Shown piece by piece: positions 19,673 to 29,527 of a stretch of DNA of 64,000 nt. The number at the start of each line of letters is the position of its first letter. Within the stretch, counting starts at the first letter, position 1. The notes below the pieces were generated by a model, which saw only the letters and a list, made by a program, of their open reading frames with translations, had not been told where the DNA came from and did not search any database. A program made the translations under genes and the position numbers. This DNA is from UA16 sp002292325 (GTDB taxonomy: Bacteria > Bacteroidota > Bacteroidia > Flavobacteriales_D > Sanyastnellaceae), in the NCBI GenBank assembly GCA_943788645.1, contig CALSRC010000008.1, forward strand, positions 1-64,000, written 5' to 3'.

Positions 19673-21457
19673 ATGATGCGGAGCTTTGTTCTTGCTTTAG
19701 TGACTTTGGGTTGCTTTGGAGCGATTCTGGAAGCCAGAGGGCAGCAAGGACCGTGCAATTGCTTGCCGATTGCCGATCGCCCAACAAAGAAGTTACGGAT
19801 CAGGCCGGGCTAGGAACGGGAACAGCCACATGGAGCTGTGACACGGTTTATGTTCTAACGGAAACAGTCTTTGTGAACGAAGGAGATGCATTGACCATCG
19901 AGCCGGGTACGCTTATTCAAGGTCGAACAGGCCTCGTAGTTGACACGTTGACCTACGTCCTGCCCAATGGCAATCCTTCTCCTCGCCAGGATTATGTTTT
20001 TGGCCAAGAGGCCGGCAGTTTGGTGGTGAGCAAGGGGTGCGAGCATTTTAGCGGATGGATCCTCCAATTGCCCCATTGTGTTTACGTATGAAGGCGATCC
20101 AATGGATGGGAGCACGGGGTATGGTACCAGAGGAATGTGGGGAGGATTAATCCTCTGCGGTGATGGTGAATTGAACACATTCGATGGAGAGGATGAAATA
20201 GAAGGAATCGTGGATGTGACGGGACAAGATCGGCATGTTTATGGTGGAGATGGCAGCACGTTCCAGAATTCGGGCATTGTTCGATACGTCAGTCTGCGGC
20301 ATGCGTCCACGTCCATGGGGATAAGTCAATTTGAAAATGGATTGGAAACCAATGCACTTACTCTTTGCGGTGTGGGGGAAGAGACAACCGTCGAATTTGT
20401 TGAAGCCATCGCAAGTGGGGATGACGGTGTTCAGGTGTTTGGAGGAATGTCAATGTTCGTTACCTCGGTCTGGCGTTCAATCAGGAAGATGGATTGGAAT
20501 ACGATCAAGGTTGGCAAGGCAAAGGACAGTTTATTTTTGTCGTGACAGACGAATTGAATGGAGCAGGAGAACATGGCGGGCGATTACGAAGGGGATGATT
20601 ACGAGGAGTTTGATGTGGCCATGACATTCATGCCCTATTCGAATCCTTTGTTGTACAACCAAACCTACCTGGGGAGGGGTCAGGCCACAGCTATTCGAAT
20701 GCACAACGGTGCGGGTTTGCGCATGCACAATAGCTTGATTGTGTCGTTTGAACTTGGGATTGATTTTGAAGATGAAGATCCCTGCGATGCTTGGGAACTG
20801 TTGCTTTTTGGGGGAAACGAACATCGAGAACAATCGATTCTGGGACATCGGAGACTCGACTCAGCTCGATGAGATGATTTTGTACAACGCGGGGTTTGTA
20901 TTCAATGGCCAAGAAGAAGTAGAAGCTCATTTTGTTGAGAACAACAATTATGCAGCGAATCCGGGAGTGGATTTTGAATTCTCATCGGTGGACGGGCATG
21001 TGACGGATCCGATCAATCTAACACCTGATGCCACGTTAGAAATGACCGTGAACAGTGAATATTTACCGAGCGACGACTGGTTTTATCCTGTTGGTTACAT
21101 CGGTGCATTTGCAGTGATGGAACAAACTGGCTCACATGCTGGACGTACATGGAACAATTGGGATTGTTCGGTGAATGGATTCAAGGCGGTTCGGGAGCTG
21201 GCTGGTTGCATGTACAACTTTGCTTGCAATTTTGATCCAAATGCAACGGTAGATGATGGCTCCTTGTGAGGTTGAGAGTTGCTCAGGATGCACATGGCCT
21301 GCTGCACGCAAATTATGATGCGACAGCGCTTTGGGATGATGGCTCATGCCAATGGCCCGATGGTGCATCATGCCCTGAAGACATTAACGCAGATGGCCAA
21401 GTGAATACCATCGATTTGCTCATGTTTCTAAGTGCTTTCGGTGCAATTTGTCCGTGA
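19673..21457 (+). CDS. Secreted Cys-repeat protein with dockerin-like C-terminus, frameshifted
   Basis: Starts 'MMRSFVLALVTLGCFGAI' with a signal peptide ending near 'ARGQ'. The body resembles a secreted Bacteroidota family with beta-helix character: 'VFVNEGDALTIEPGTLIQG', 'GASILADGSSNCPIVFTYEG', 'GMWGGLILCGDGELN', 'GIVRYVSLRHAS', 'NALTLCGVGEETTVEFVEA' and 'DDGVQVFGG'. Two 'ACNxD...DDGS' repeats follow, then a dockerin-like tail. There is no T9SS CTD. About six frame changes occur (for example near 19790, 20030, 20460, 20560, 20815 and 21268), each rejoining clear homology, so errors are likelier than decay. The function is unknown; the family is exported and probably surface-bound. Confidence 0.75.
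21371..21457 (+). other. Dockerin-like C-terminal tail (EF-hand type)
   Basis: Encodes 28 residues, 'CPEDINADGQVNTIDLLMFL' then 'SAFGAICP', ending at the stop. The D-x-N-x-D-G-x-V-N-x-x-D-L-L calcium loop is that of a dockerin half-repeat. The last residues of the giant protein at 31-40 kb follow the same scheme with the same flanking cysteines. Confidence 0.7.
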
Positions 21458-21464
21458 CGACCAA

Positions 21465-22595
21465 TCACAGGGTGAATCGAATACCCAAAAAGGGTATAAT
21501 CTGCACGCAGCCGAATTGATCGGAGCCCGAGTTCTATGAAGAAGAGCTCACCTGCTTCATAGGCAAAAGCTGTGTGAAGGTGACGTTGACCCAGAATATG
21601 ATCGGGGTTGGTCCATACCCATCCATGCACCATAGCCAAGTGCGCACGGCCAAAATGCCATTGGTTGCCAATTCCACTCGCAAATTGGATTCGGTCGTTG
21701 ACGGACAAAGGATCGAAAGAAATGGCACGTAAGCTTTGATTGTAAGTGAGGTCCAAGGCGATAAGGCACCCCCAACGCATGTTCCATCTTCGTTCTGCAC
21801 CCACCATGAAACTTGACACGGGATGGAGCGGATCACCTGCCGGAGGAACATCACGCACGCCGGCACGAATGGCCATGATACCGTTCCCATTTGGCAATCA
21901 TGGCATCAACCTCAGGAGGGGTGTTGAGCTGTCCGACTTCGTTCCTGTCCGGAAGATCAGCCATGCGCTCAAAGGATAAGCCGACGTGGATGTTATTGAT
22001 TCCTAGATTTGGCAATTGCACGGCCCCATTTGAAAAGTGTGAGAGCCCAGCGGACATGGAGAAGATGTAAGAGTCGAATCTGCACAGTTCCTTTGATAGT
22101 GCCAGACGCAGTCCAGCATTGAGGTGGGTGCCCAATGCAATCGACAAAGGGTTTTCACGGATGTCTCATACGGTTTGGTTGCCCAGCCCAATCCAGCCCC
22201 GAGTTCGGCGTGTGAACTGAACTGAGAGGCAATTCAACAAGCCAAAGTGCGCTGATTACATGGCCCAGTGATGTGCTTCCGCCCATAAAGCCAGCCCAGT
22301 TCAACGCCTTGCCAGGCATCGCCATGACGAGACCAGTTCGATCGCCAGCCTTCTTTTCCGAGGGTTCCCTTTCTAAGCCCTAACCCACGTGCATAGCCCC
22401 GTAACCAATGCATTCATTTCTTCGCGGTGAGGGCAGTACATAGCCTCCTTCTGCACGACAAGACCATGTGTTAATTTGACCTTCAGCAGTCAAAGCAACA
22501 AGCAATGTCAGTCGACAGTGAGCGAAGGACCGAATGAAAATGCAGAAAGGCTCATGAATTGTGAATTTAGCAAGGCTTACCTTCGCAATATGCAT
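21465..22595 (-). CDS. Acyloxyacyl hydrolase / PagL-like lipid A deacylase family, frameshifted
   Basis: Recognisable blocks run across shifted frames: 'EGGYVLPSPRRNE', 'HGDAWQGVELGWLYG', 'GLGWATKPYE', then the key 'HFSNGAVQLPNLGINNIHVG' block, whose His and Ser fit the PagL-type active site of outer-membrane lipid A 3-O-deacylases. A later barrel strand region ends, after one more frame change at the AAAAAGGG run near 21490, in 'LGIRFTL' with the stop at 21465. At least three frame breaks are present. The start is uncertain: ATG 22595 is the first in frame before the apparent signal peptide ('LTLLVALTAEGQ') and would overlap mazG by 6 bases on the opposite strand. It probably modifies lipid A in the outer membrane. 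Confidence 0.6.
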
Positions 22596-23411
22596 AGCAT
22601 GGAAGAGAAATTGGCCGCATTTGAAAGGTTGTTGAAAATCTTGACCGAGTTGCGGGAAAAATGTCCGTGGGATCGAAAGCAAAACCATGGATTCGCTGCG
22701 GCATCTGAGCATCGAGGTGACGTATGAATTATCTGAGGCAATTCTGGATGGAGACTGGAATGAAATCCGCAAAGAGACAGGAGATTTGCTCCTGCACATG
22801 GTATTCTACGCTCAAATTGCTAGCGAGAAGGCTGAGGCGCAGGGTGGCTGGGATATTGCGGACAGCCTTCATGGAATTTGTGATAAGCTCGTAGATCGGC
22901 TTTCCGCATATTTACGGCGATGTCAAAGCGGACGATGAAGAAACGGTCAAAGCCAATTGGGACACATTGAAATTGAAAGAGGGCAATAAATCAGTTCTGG
23001 AAGGAGTGCCTAAAGGCCTTCCGAGCATGGTGAAAGCGTATCGCATCCAAGACAAGGTCCGTGGAGTTGGTTTTGATTGGGAAAATGCAGATCAAGTTTG
23101 GGACAAAGTAGCAGAGGAGATCGAGGAATTTAAAGCTGAAATGCGAAACGGAATCAGATCGGGCGACGGATGAACTGGGAGATGTCTTTTTTGCTTTAAT
23201 CAATTATGCGCGGTTTATAGGGAATCAATCCAGATGAGGCGTTAGAAACGAACGAATCGGAGGTTTCAAGCTCGTTTTCAGCACATGGAGCAAGCCATAC
23301 AGGAAACGGATGGCGGATGGTGGTAAACCCATGTCCGATATGACGCTGGCTGAGATGGATGCCTTTTGGCATAAGGCCAAACGCGCGACGGATACAACCG
23401 TGCATGAATGA
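22590..23411 (+). CDS. mazG: Nucleoside triphosphate pyrophosphohydrolase MazG, frameshifted
   Basis: The start at 22590 or 22599 precedes 'AFERLLKILTELREKCPWD', the standard MazG opening. 'LSIEVTYELSEAILDGDW' and 'KETGDLLLHMVFYAQIA' carry the acidic EExxE/ExxD metal residues of the first domain; 'DKVRGVGFDWENADQVWDKV' and 'EEIEEF' mark the second. The end is 'MTLAEMDAFWHKAKR' with TGA 23409-23411. The enzyme hydrolyses (d)NTPs to NMP and PPi for pool sanitation. Four or so frame breaks (near 22680, 22910, 23150 and 23210-23330) lie in the indel-rich patch. The stop overlaps the next gene by 4 bases. Confidence 0.85.
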
Positions 23412-24175
23412 GACAGGGCAGCAGATACCTTCGAGTTTCCATGGGTGCTGTGTGCCTCTTTGTTCTGGGATGCAATTCACCTGAAGCTCCGGCTTGCTTG
23501 AAGTCTGCAGGTGAATTCGAAGTGCATGAATTTACGTTTGAGCACCCTTTGGATGTGCTGAAGACCCAAGGCCATATGCTGGTCTCGTTTGAAACGTGGG
23601 ACAGCAGTGACGTGCACATTTCCGTGTGGTTTCACCGCAACCTATTATCGGATCTTCGAATGGAGTGGGATGGTGGAGAACTCAGTATTGGATTCCAGGA
23701 GCCATGTCAATGGGTGCGCGATTTGTCCAATATGATTGAAATCCATGTTCAATCTCCCGAGGTTCCCGAATTCATTTTACGTGGCCAGGGCGAATGTAAT
23801 ATTCAGCCCAAATTTGCCGGGTGCCAATGTGTTCATTGACGCCTACGCCTATGCCGGGAAATTGCGCGTGGCATGCGATGCGGATACCTTGCAGGTGCGC
23901 CTGCACGACGGGGTGTGTCTTGCAGAGCTTTCGGGCTATGCTTCGCTTTTGGGGTGCTATTCATCTGGATATCTCCCGAGTCGATGCCTCCTTCGGTCGA
24001 AGCCGATTTTGCCTACATCACCCTGGCAAGTATACAGCCGATGCAGTTTGGGGCTACCGAATACGCTTATGTTGCAATCGAGTCAGCAGGAGATGTATAT
24101 GGAGGGTGGGTTCCTCCTGAGCTGTACACACTGAATAGAACGGGTTCGGGGCAATTAAAATGGGAACACTGGTGA
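23408..24175 (+). CDS. Putative lipoprotein with GIN/DUF2807-like domain, frameshifted
   Basis: Starts in the ATGA overlap with mazG. The N-terminus 'VSMGAVCLFVLGCNSPE' is a lipoprotein signal with Cys at residue 22. The body is a repetitive beta-rich fold ('FTFEHPLDVLKTQG', 'IEIHVQSPEVPEFILRGQGE', 'GANVFIDAYAYAGKLRV') ending 'LNRTGSGQLKWEHW', similar to the head GIN domain (DUF2807) lipoproteins common in Bacteroidota. Frame changes near 23810, 23950 and 24000 break the reading frame. The role is unknown, probably periplasmic or at the outer membrane. Confidence 0.6.
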
Positions 24176-24224
24176 GTGGGATTTTGGGATAGCGGGTGTA
24201 AATTGAGCCCTTATTCGAAAGAAA

Positions 24225-26609
24225 ATGAAGCGATTATTCTCACACGGGTTCCACTTGGCGCTGGCCTTTGGTTTATTTCTTGCATTGGATGTAAACTCCC
24301 AGCAGGAGTTGCAGGATATCCCATCCCAAGTCAACACAAATAAATTTCGTCAACTGGGGGCAGGAGTTTGCCGACCCCCAATGTTTACCGCGCCGCGAGT
24401 GGCGCTCCGGGACATGCCTATTGGCAGCAGCAGGTTGACTACAACATTTCAGTTGCTCTGAATGATGAAACCCAACGAATCGATGGGGAAGAGCGAATTC
24501 TGTATAAGAATAACAGCCCCGATGAGTTGAGGTACCTCTGGCTGCAATTGGACCAAAACGTTCGGGCATTGGACAGTGATAGTTACAAGATCAGAGAATC
24601 TCGAATCGACAATCGGTCGAGTTTCGGAGCTGTGCAAGGACTTGAGCCCACGTTTGACGGGGGGATTCAAAATAGAATATGTGGGGGATGAGACGGGAAG
24701 GCCCTTGCCTTATACCATCAACAAAACCATGATGCGCATCGACCTGCCACAACCGCTCAAGCCAGGAGGTACGTTTGTGTTTGATGTAGAATGGTGGTAC
24801 AACATCAACGATCGAATGAAGGACGGCGGCCGCAGTGGATATGAGTATTTTGAGGATGAGGACAATTACCTCTACACGATTGCGCAATTTTATCCGCGAT
24901 TGGTGGTCTACATGGACAATGAAGGATGGCAGAACAAGCAATTTTTGGGAAGCGGTGAGTTCACCTTAAACTTTGGTGATTATCACGTGGAAATCACCGT
25001 GCCAGAGGATCACGTTGTGGCTTCAACGGGAATCCTGAAGAATGAAAAGACGGTACTCACTCCGGAGCAACGCAAGCGCCTGCAATTGGCTCGAAAAACC
25101 TACGATCAACCTGTGATGATCGTCAACGAGGAAGAGGCCCGAGAGACGGAAAAGGATAAAAAGAAAGGAACGAAAACATGGGTTTTTGATGCTGAGAATG
25201 TCCGAGACTTTGGGTGGGCCTCCAGTCGAAAATTCATTTGGGATGCCATGGCAGTGAAAGTGGGAAAGAAATCCCCTTTGGCAATGAGCTTTTATCCGAA
25301 GGAGGGAAACCCGCTTTGGGAACAGTATTCTACCAAAGCTGTTGCACAAACCTTGAAGACGTATTCGAAATTCACAGTGGACTATACATACCCGGTGGCC
25401 ATCTCTGTTCATACGAAATGGATTGGAATGGAGTATCCCATGATTTGTTTCAACGGCGGCCGCCCAGAGCCGGATGGAACGTATACCGAGCGCACTAAAA
25501 TTGGGATGATTTCGGTGATCATTCATGAGGTTGGTCATAACTTCTTTCCGATGATCATCAATTCAGACGAGCGTCAGTGGACGTGGATGGATGAAGGACT
25601 CAACACATTTGTGCAGTATTTGACGGAAAAGGAATTTGATCGGAACTACCCAACACGCCGAGGGAGCGCCCGGAACATTCGCAATTACATGGGAGGGGAT
25701 AAGTCGCGAATCAGTCCAATCATGACCAATTCGGAATCGATCTATCAATTCGGAAACAACGCTTACGGCAAACCTGCAACCGCCCTGAACATTCTGCGAG
25801 AGACGGTAATGGGACGAGATCTGTTTGATTATGCATTCAAAGAATATTCGAGGCGTTGGGCCTTCAGGCATCCATCACCTGCAGATTTTTTCAGGACCAT
25901 GGAGGATGCATCTGGTGTGGATTTGGATTGGTTCTGGCGGGGATGGTTTTACAGCACTGATCATGTGGACATCGCGATGGAGGATGTGAAGTGGTTTCAA
26001 ATTGATACCCAAGATCCCGATATCGAAACGGCATTCGATCGCGCTGAGGCTGACGGAGAGCCAGCGGACATCTCATTGATTCGGGATGCAACCTACATCG
26101 AGTCGACTTACCTCGAGAACGACGCTACTTTGCACGATTTCTACACCACGACGGATCCATTCATGGTATTGGAATTGGACAAGGTGGAGTATGCAGAGCG
26201 CCTGGAAAAGTTGGACGAATCAGAAAAAGCCTTGCTTGCAAGCGGAAAGAATTTCTACGAGATCACTTTTCGGAATGAAGGTGGGCTGGTGATGCCGCTG
26301 ATTTTGCAATTCGAGTACGAAGACGGTGAGAAAGAGATTCATCGGATTCCGGCGGAAATATGGCGCATGAGTGAGCCAACGGTGACCAAGGTGTTTGTAA
26401 CGAATCGCCCCGCATTGCAAATTGTGCTTGACCCGATGTTGGAAACGGCAGATGTGGACCTGTCAGACAACTACTGGCCAGCCCGGCCCCAGCCTACGAG
26501 ATTTGAATTATTCAAGTCCGATCGAGGGCGCCGCGGTGGGAGTGGTGGTGAGAATCCGATGCAACGTGCTCAGCGCGATGCGGAGATGAAGGAGCCTGTG
26601 GAGGAGTGA
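24225..26609 (+). CDS. M1 family zinc metallopeptidase, frameshifted near N-terminus
   Basis: Signal peptide ('ALAFGLFLALDVNS') then an aminopeptidase N-like fold. The catalytic motif 'HEVGHNFFPMIINSDERQW' followed by 'TWMDEGLNTF' gives the HExxH-x18-E zinc site (about base 25,524). An acidic C-terminal region and a Gly/Arg-rich tail follow. It probably trims oligopeptides in the periplasm or outside the cell. Two breaks lie near 24,355-24,370 (G run) and at the G6 run 24,657-24,662, where five G would restore 'FDGGFKIEYVGDE'. From 24,663 on the frame is intact. It ends 1 base from the convergent permease gene. Confidence 0.88.
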
Positions 26610-26610
26610 T

Positions 26611-27498
26611 TTAACCGGCCAAGGCATCCCAGAGGAGCAAGGCAATGGCCAGAATTCCCAGGATAAGCCCAAGGTAATTTTTACGAAGGAGCGTCTCTTT
26701 GAGCAGCCATAGGCTCAGGGCGCTGCTCATCAAAATGACGCCCAGATTATTGACGGGCATAATTGCGCTGCGGTCTACCCCCGTCTTGTCATAGGTCTCG
26801 AGAAGAAAATACAGTGAGCCAAAATTGATGACGCCGAGTCCTATGCCACCGAACCATGTCTGCTTGGCTGGAAGTGACCAGTGATTGGATTGATATGCCC
26901 GCAGAGTCCACCAGGACGCCCCGGAAAAAAATGCCGTGACCAAAGGTAGTGAGGCGAATAAATACCGGTGCTCCACTTGTCGCATGTGCTCAGGGCCTGA
27001 AAATCCTGCGAACATGAGATCGATCAGTCCACTGCCAAAGAAAATGATCAACGGAATGGTCCATTTTGTGACCTTGCCTTTTTCACCTCCTTTCCAAGAA
27101 GCTAAAATAATCGCCGGTATTGCCAGCGCAATGGCGAGTCCTTTTTGCCAGTTGAGCGAGTCGTTTGGATCAAACAAAAGGAACAAGGCAACGGGCAAAA
27201 CCATGCTCAATTTGGCGGCGATTGAGGTGACCGTCACTCCGTTTTCTTGGGTCGAACGTGCAATGAGTTGAAACAGATAAATGAAGAGCAACCCCATACA
27301 GAGTGCCACCTGTGCCCAGGGTTCGTGCATGACCGATTCGAACACAGTCATTCCTCCAGCCAAGGTCCAGCCCAATCCAGCGGCGACACCGTAGTTAATG
27401 ACGATGGCAACAAATGTGTCGACATTCCATCTCGCAAAGAGCTGAAATAAAAGGAAGATGCCTGCTGACAGGCCGATGCTGGTTAACAAATACACCAC
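26611..27498 (-). CDS. DMT/EamA-type permease
   Basis: About 295 residues with nine to ten hydrophobic helices and no soluble domain, typical of drug/metabolite transporters. I start at GTG 27498 ('VVYLLTSIGLSAGIFLLFQL'), which removes a hydrophilic stretch that would overlap ribD; an upstream ATG at 27597 is possible. 'PVNNLGVILMSSALSLWLLKE' resembles the second EamA repeat end. The substrate is unknown. It lies 22 bases after ribD on the same strand. Confidence 0.7.
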   Translation of the reverse strand: MVYLLTSIGLSAGIFLLFQLFARWNVDTFVAIVINYGVAAGLGWTLAGGMTVFESVMHEPWAQVALCMGLLFIYLFQLIARSTQENGVTVTSIAAKLSMVLPVALFLLFDPNDSLNWQKGLAIALAIPAIILASWKGGEKGKVTKWTIPLIIFFGSGLIDLMFAGFSGPEHMRQVEHRYLFASLPLVTAFFSGASWWTLRAYQSNHWSLPAKQTWFGGIGLGVINFGSLYFLLETYDKTGVDRSAIMPVNNLGVILMSSALSLWLLKETLLRKNYLGLILGILAIALLLWDALAG

Positions 27499-27520
27499 AT
27501 TGGCGAAGGTAAAACAAAGC

Positions 27521-28621
27521 CTATTGTTTAGAAACTCTAGGATGAATGAACCAATTCCATTGATCGCTTCCGGACATTCCTTCCGTATTGCTTTCATACA
27601 CAGGTGCCAGCAAGGTTTGAGGAAGTTCAGGAGCTTTCAAGCCTGAATGATATTGCTTTGCGCTGGTCCATGTTTTGATCTCATTCCATCGATCAGCGTC
27701 GAGGAATGCGCTCAGAACGGCAGCGCCGCCTTCAATGAGCACGCTCATCACGCCAAACTCACCATATAATTTGGTCAATAAATTATCGATGCCTTGATGG
27801 ATGTCCCATGTGCATCCAAAATCACCATGGGCAGCATGCCCTGATCCCACCACATGAATGAGGTTCTGAGCATTTTTGAACAGAGGATGCGATGCGGGCA
27901 GTTCACCGGATGGATCCAGTAGGATTATCCGAGGAGATGGAGCATCTATTTCCCTGACATCGAGTCGGGGATTGTCGACCAATGCTGTATTCGACCCAAT
28001 TGCAATGGCTTGTTCCTTTGATCGCCAGTCGTGTGTAATAGCTCGTGCCTCAGGTCCCGTGAGTGCAAAGCTTCCAGCACCTGGTGTGCGTTCCTCTGAG
28101 GAACGAGGGTCCAAGTATCCGTTTTGGCATTGAGCCCATTTAAGCACTACCCAAGGTCTTTGGTGGAGCGCATTCCAAAAAAATCGCCTGTTTTGCCATT
28201 GGACCTCATTCTGTAAACAGCCAGTTTCGACTGAAATTCCAGCTTGCCTCAGTCGTCCGGCGCCACCTCCTTGAACATTCGGGTTGGTATCTGAACACGC
28301 AATGACCAGCCTTCTTGGACGCACGCTTTCAATCAATGCAGCGCACGGAGGAGTTCGTCCCATATGGTTGCAAGGCTCGAGTGTCACATACCACGTGCTC
28401 ATTGGCAACATTGACCGGTTCGAATCGGAAACGCTCTGCAACGCTTTCACTTCCGCGTGATCATTCCCTGGCTTCTCGTGCCAACCTTCGCCGATGACTT
28501 CTCCGGCCTCAGAGGTGATCACACAGCCCACCAACGGATTAGGAGCGACGGTCCGAGCGCCATTTTCAGCCAGGACTATGGCACGTCGCATGTGCCTTAG
28601 GTCGTCTGGCGTCCATTTCAT
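27521..28621 (-). CDS. ribD: Bifunctional diaminohydroxyphosphoribosylaminopyrimidine deaminase / reductase RibD
   Basis: A 366-residue riboflavin-pathway enzyme. The deaminase zinc site is 'HAEVKAL' (H55, E57) with 'PCNHMGRTPPC' (C84, C93). The reductase domain begins after about residue 150 ('RPWVVLKWAQ', 'SKEQAIAIGSNTALVDNPRL') and has 'SVLIEGGAAVLSAFL'. It performs two successive steps from the GTP cyclohydrolase II product. The ATG overlaps the folD stop by 4 bases. Riboflavin supply could matter for the flavin-rich NQR of this genome, though linkage is only by distance. Confidence 0.93.
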   Translation of the reverse strand: MKWTPDDLRHMRRAIVLAENGARTVAPNPLVGCVITSEAGEVIGEGWHEKPGNDHAEVKALQSVSDSNRSMLPMSTWYVTLEPCNHMGRTPPCAALIESVRPRRLVIACSDTNPNVQGGGAGRLRQAGISVETGCLQNEVQWQNRRFFWNALHQRPWVVLKWAQCQNGYLDPRSSEERTPGAGSFALTGPEARAITHDWRSKEQAIAIGSNTALVDNPRLDVREIDAPSPRIILLDPSGELPASHPLFKNAQNLIHVVGSGHAAHGDFGCTWDIHQGIDNLLTKLYGEFGVMSVLIEGGAAVLSAFLDADRWNEIKTWTSAKQYHSGLKAPELPQTLLAPVYESNTEGMSGSDQWNWFIHPRVSKQ

Positions 28622-29493
28622 ACGCGTCGTTCTGTGGCTTCCAAGGTGTTCCTCAATAGCATGGCAATGGTCATAGGACCCACCCCTCCGGGCACAGGTG
28701 TGATGCTCCCGGCCACTTCAGAAGCTCCTTCAAAGTCAACATCGCCTGTTAAACGGCTTCCCGATTTGCGCGATGGATCAGGAATTCGGTTGATTCCAAC
28801 GTCAATGATGACGGCACCCGGCTTGATCATGCTTTTCGTCACGAAGTGGGGTCTACCGATGGCAGCAATTAGGATGTCAGCCGTTCGGGTGATTTCTTCC
28901 AGGTTTTGGGTGCGAGAGTGGCAGAGTGTTACCGTGCAGTTCCCGGGATTCGCATTGCGACTAAGGAGGAGTGTCATGGGGGTTCCTACGATGGCTGACC
29001 GGCCGATGACTACCGCGTGCTTCCCACTGGTTTCGATCTCGTATCGCTTGAGGAGTTCAATGATGCCGGAAGGCGTAGCAGGTTGAAAGCCGGGCAATCC
29101 CAAACTTAAATTCCCAGCATTTACTGGGTGAAAACCGTCAACGTCTTTGTCCGGGCGCACTGCTTCCAATACTTTTTGGTCATCGATGTGGTCGGGCAGG
29201 GGCAACTGAACGATGAATCCATCAATGGATTCATCGTTGTTGAGGGCCTCTACTTCCATCAGAAGTTGCTCTTCTTGGACGCTTTCAGACAATTCGACCA
29301 ATGTGCTTTCAAAACCAACGCGTTCGCATGCTTTTATTTTATGTCCAACGTACGCGCGGCTTGCAGGATTGTCGCCGACAATAATGGCCGCGAGGTGGGG
29401 CTTTTTATGGCCGTCTCCCGCCCTCAATTCCACACGTGCTTTAATCTCCTCTTGGATTTGGAGCGACGTGCTCTTTCCGTCAATCAGTATCAT
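28618..29493 (-). CDS. folD: Methylenetetrahydrofolate dehydrogenase / cyclohydrolase FolD
   Basis: A 291-residue bifunctional one-carbon enzyme interconverting methylene-THF, methenyl-THF and formyl-THF. The N-terminal 'GDNPASRAYVGHKIKACE' carries the catalytic Lys; 'DGFIVQLPLPDH' and 'DKDVDGFHPVNAGNL' are family signatures; the Rossmann part has 'VVIGRSAIVGTPMTLLL'; the end is 'TPVPGGVGPMTIAMLLRNT'. Length is normal and the frame intact. It is coupled to ribD. Confidence 0.95.
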   Translation of the reverse strand: MILIDGKSTSLQIQEEIKARVELRAGDGHKKPHLAAIIVGDNPASRAYVGHKIKACERVGFESTLVELSESVQEEQLLMEVEALNNDESIDGFIVQLPLPDHIDDQKVLEAVRPDKDVDGFHPVNAGNLSLGLPGFQPATPSGIIELLKRYEIETSGKHAVVIGRSAIVGTPMTLLLSRNANPGNCTVTLCHSRTQNLEEITRTADILIAAIGRPHFVTKSMIKPGAVIIDVGINRIPDPSRKSGSRLTGDVDFEGASEVAGSITPVPGGVGPMTIAMLLRNTLEATERRV

Positions 29494-29527
29494 GGTAATT
29501 CGCTCATTGGTTCTAAATCAATTCTGC

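Noticed and set aside
17640..24170. A pseudogene island
   Set aside because: Conserved catalytic blocks survive in every gene and several breaks are in homopolymers; sequence error explains this better.
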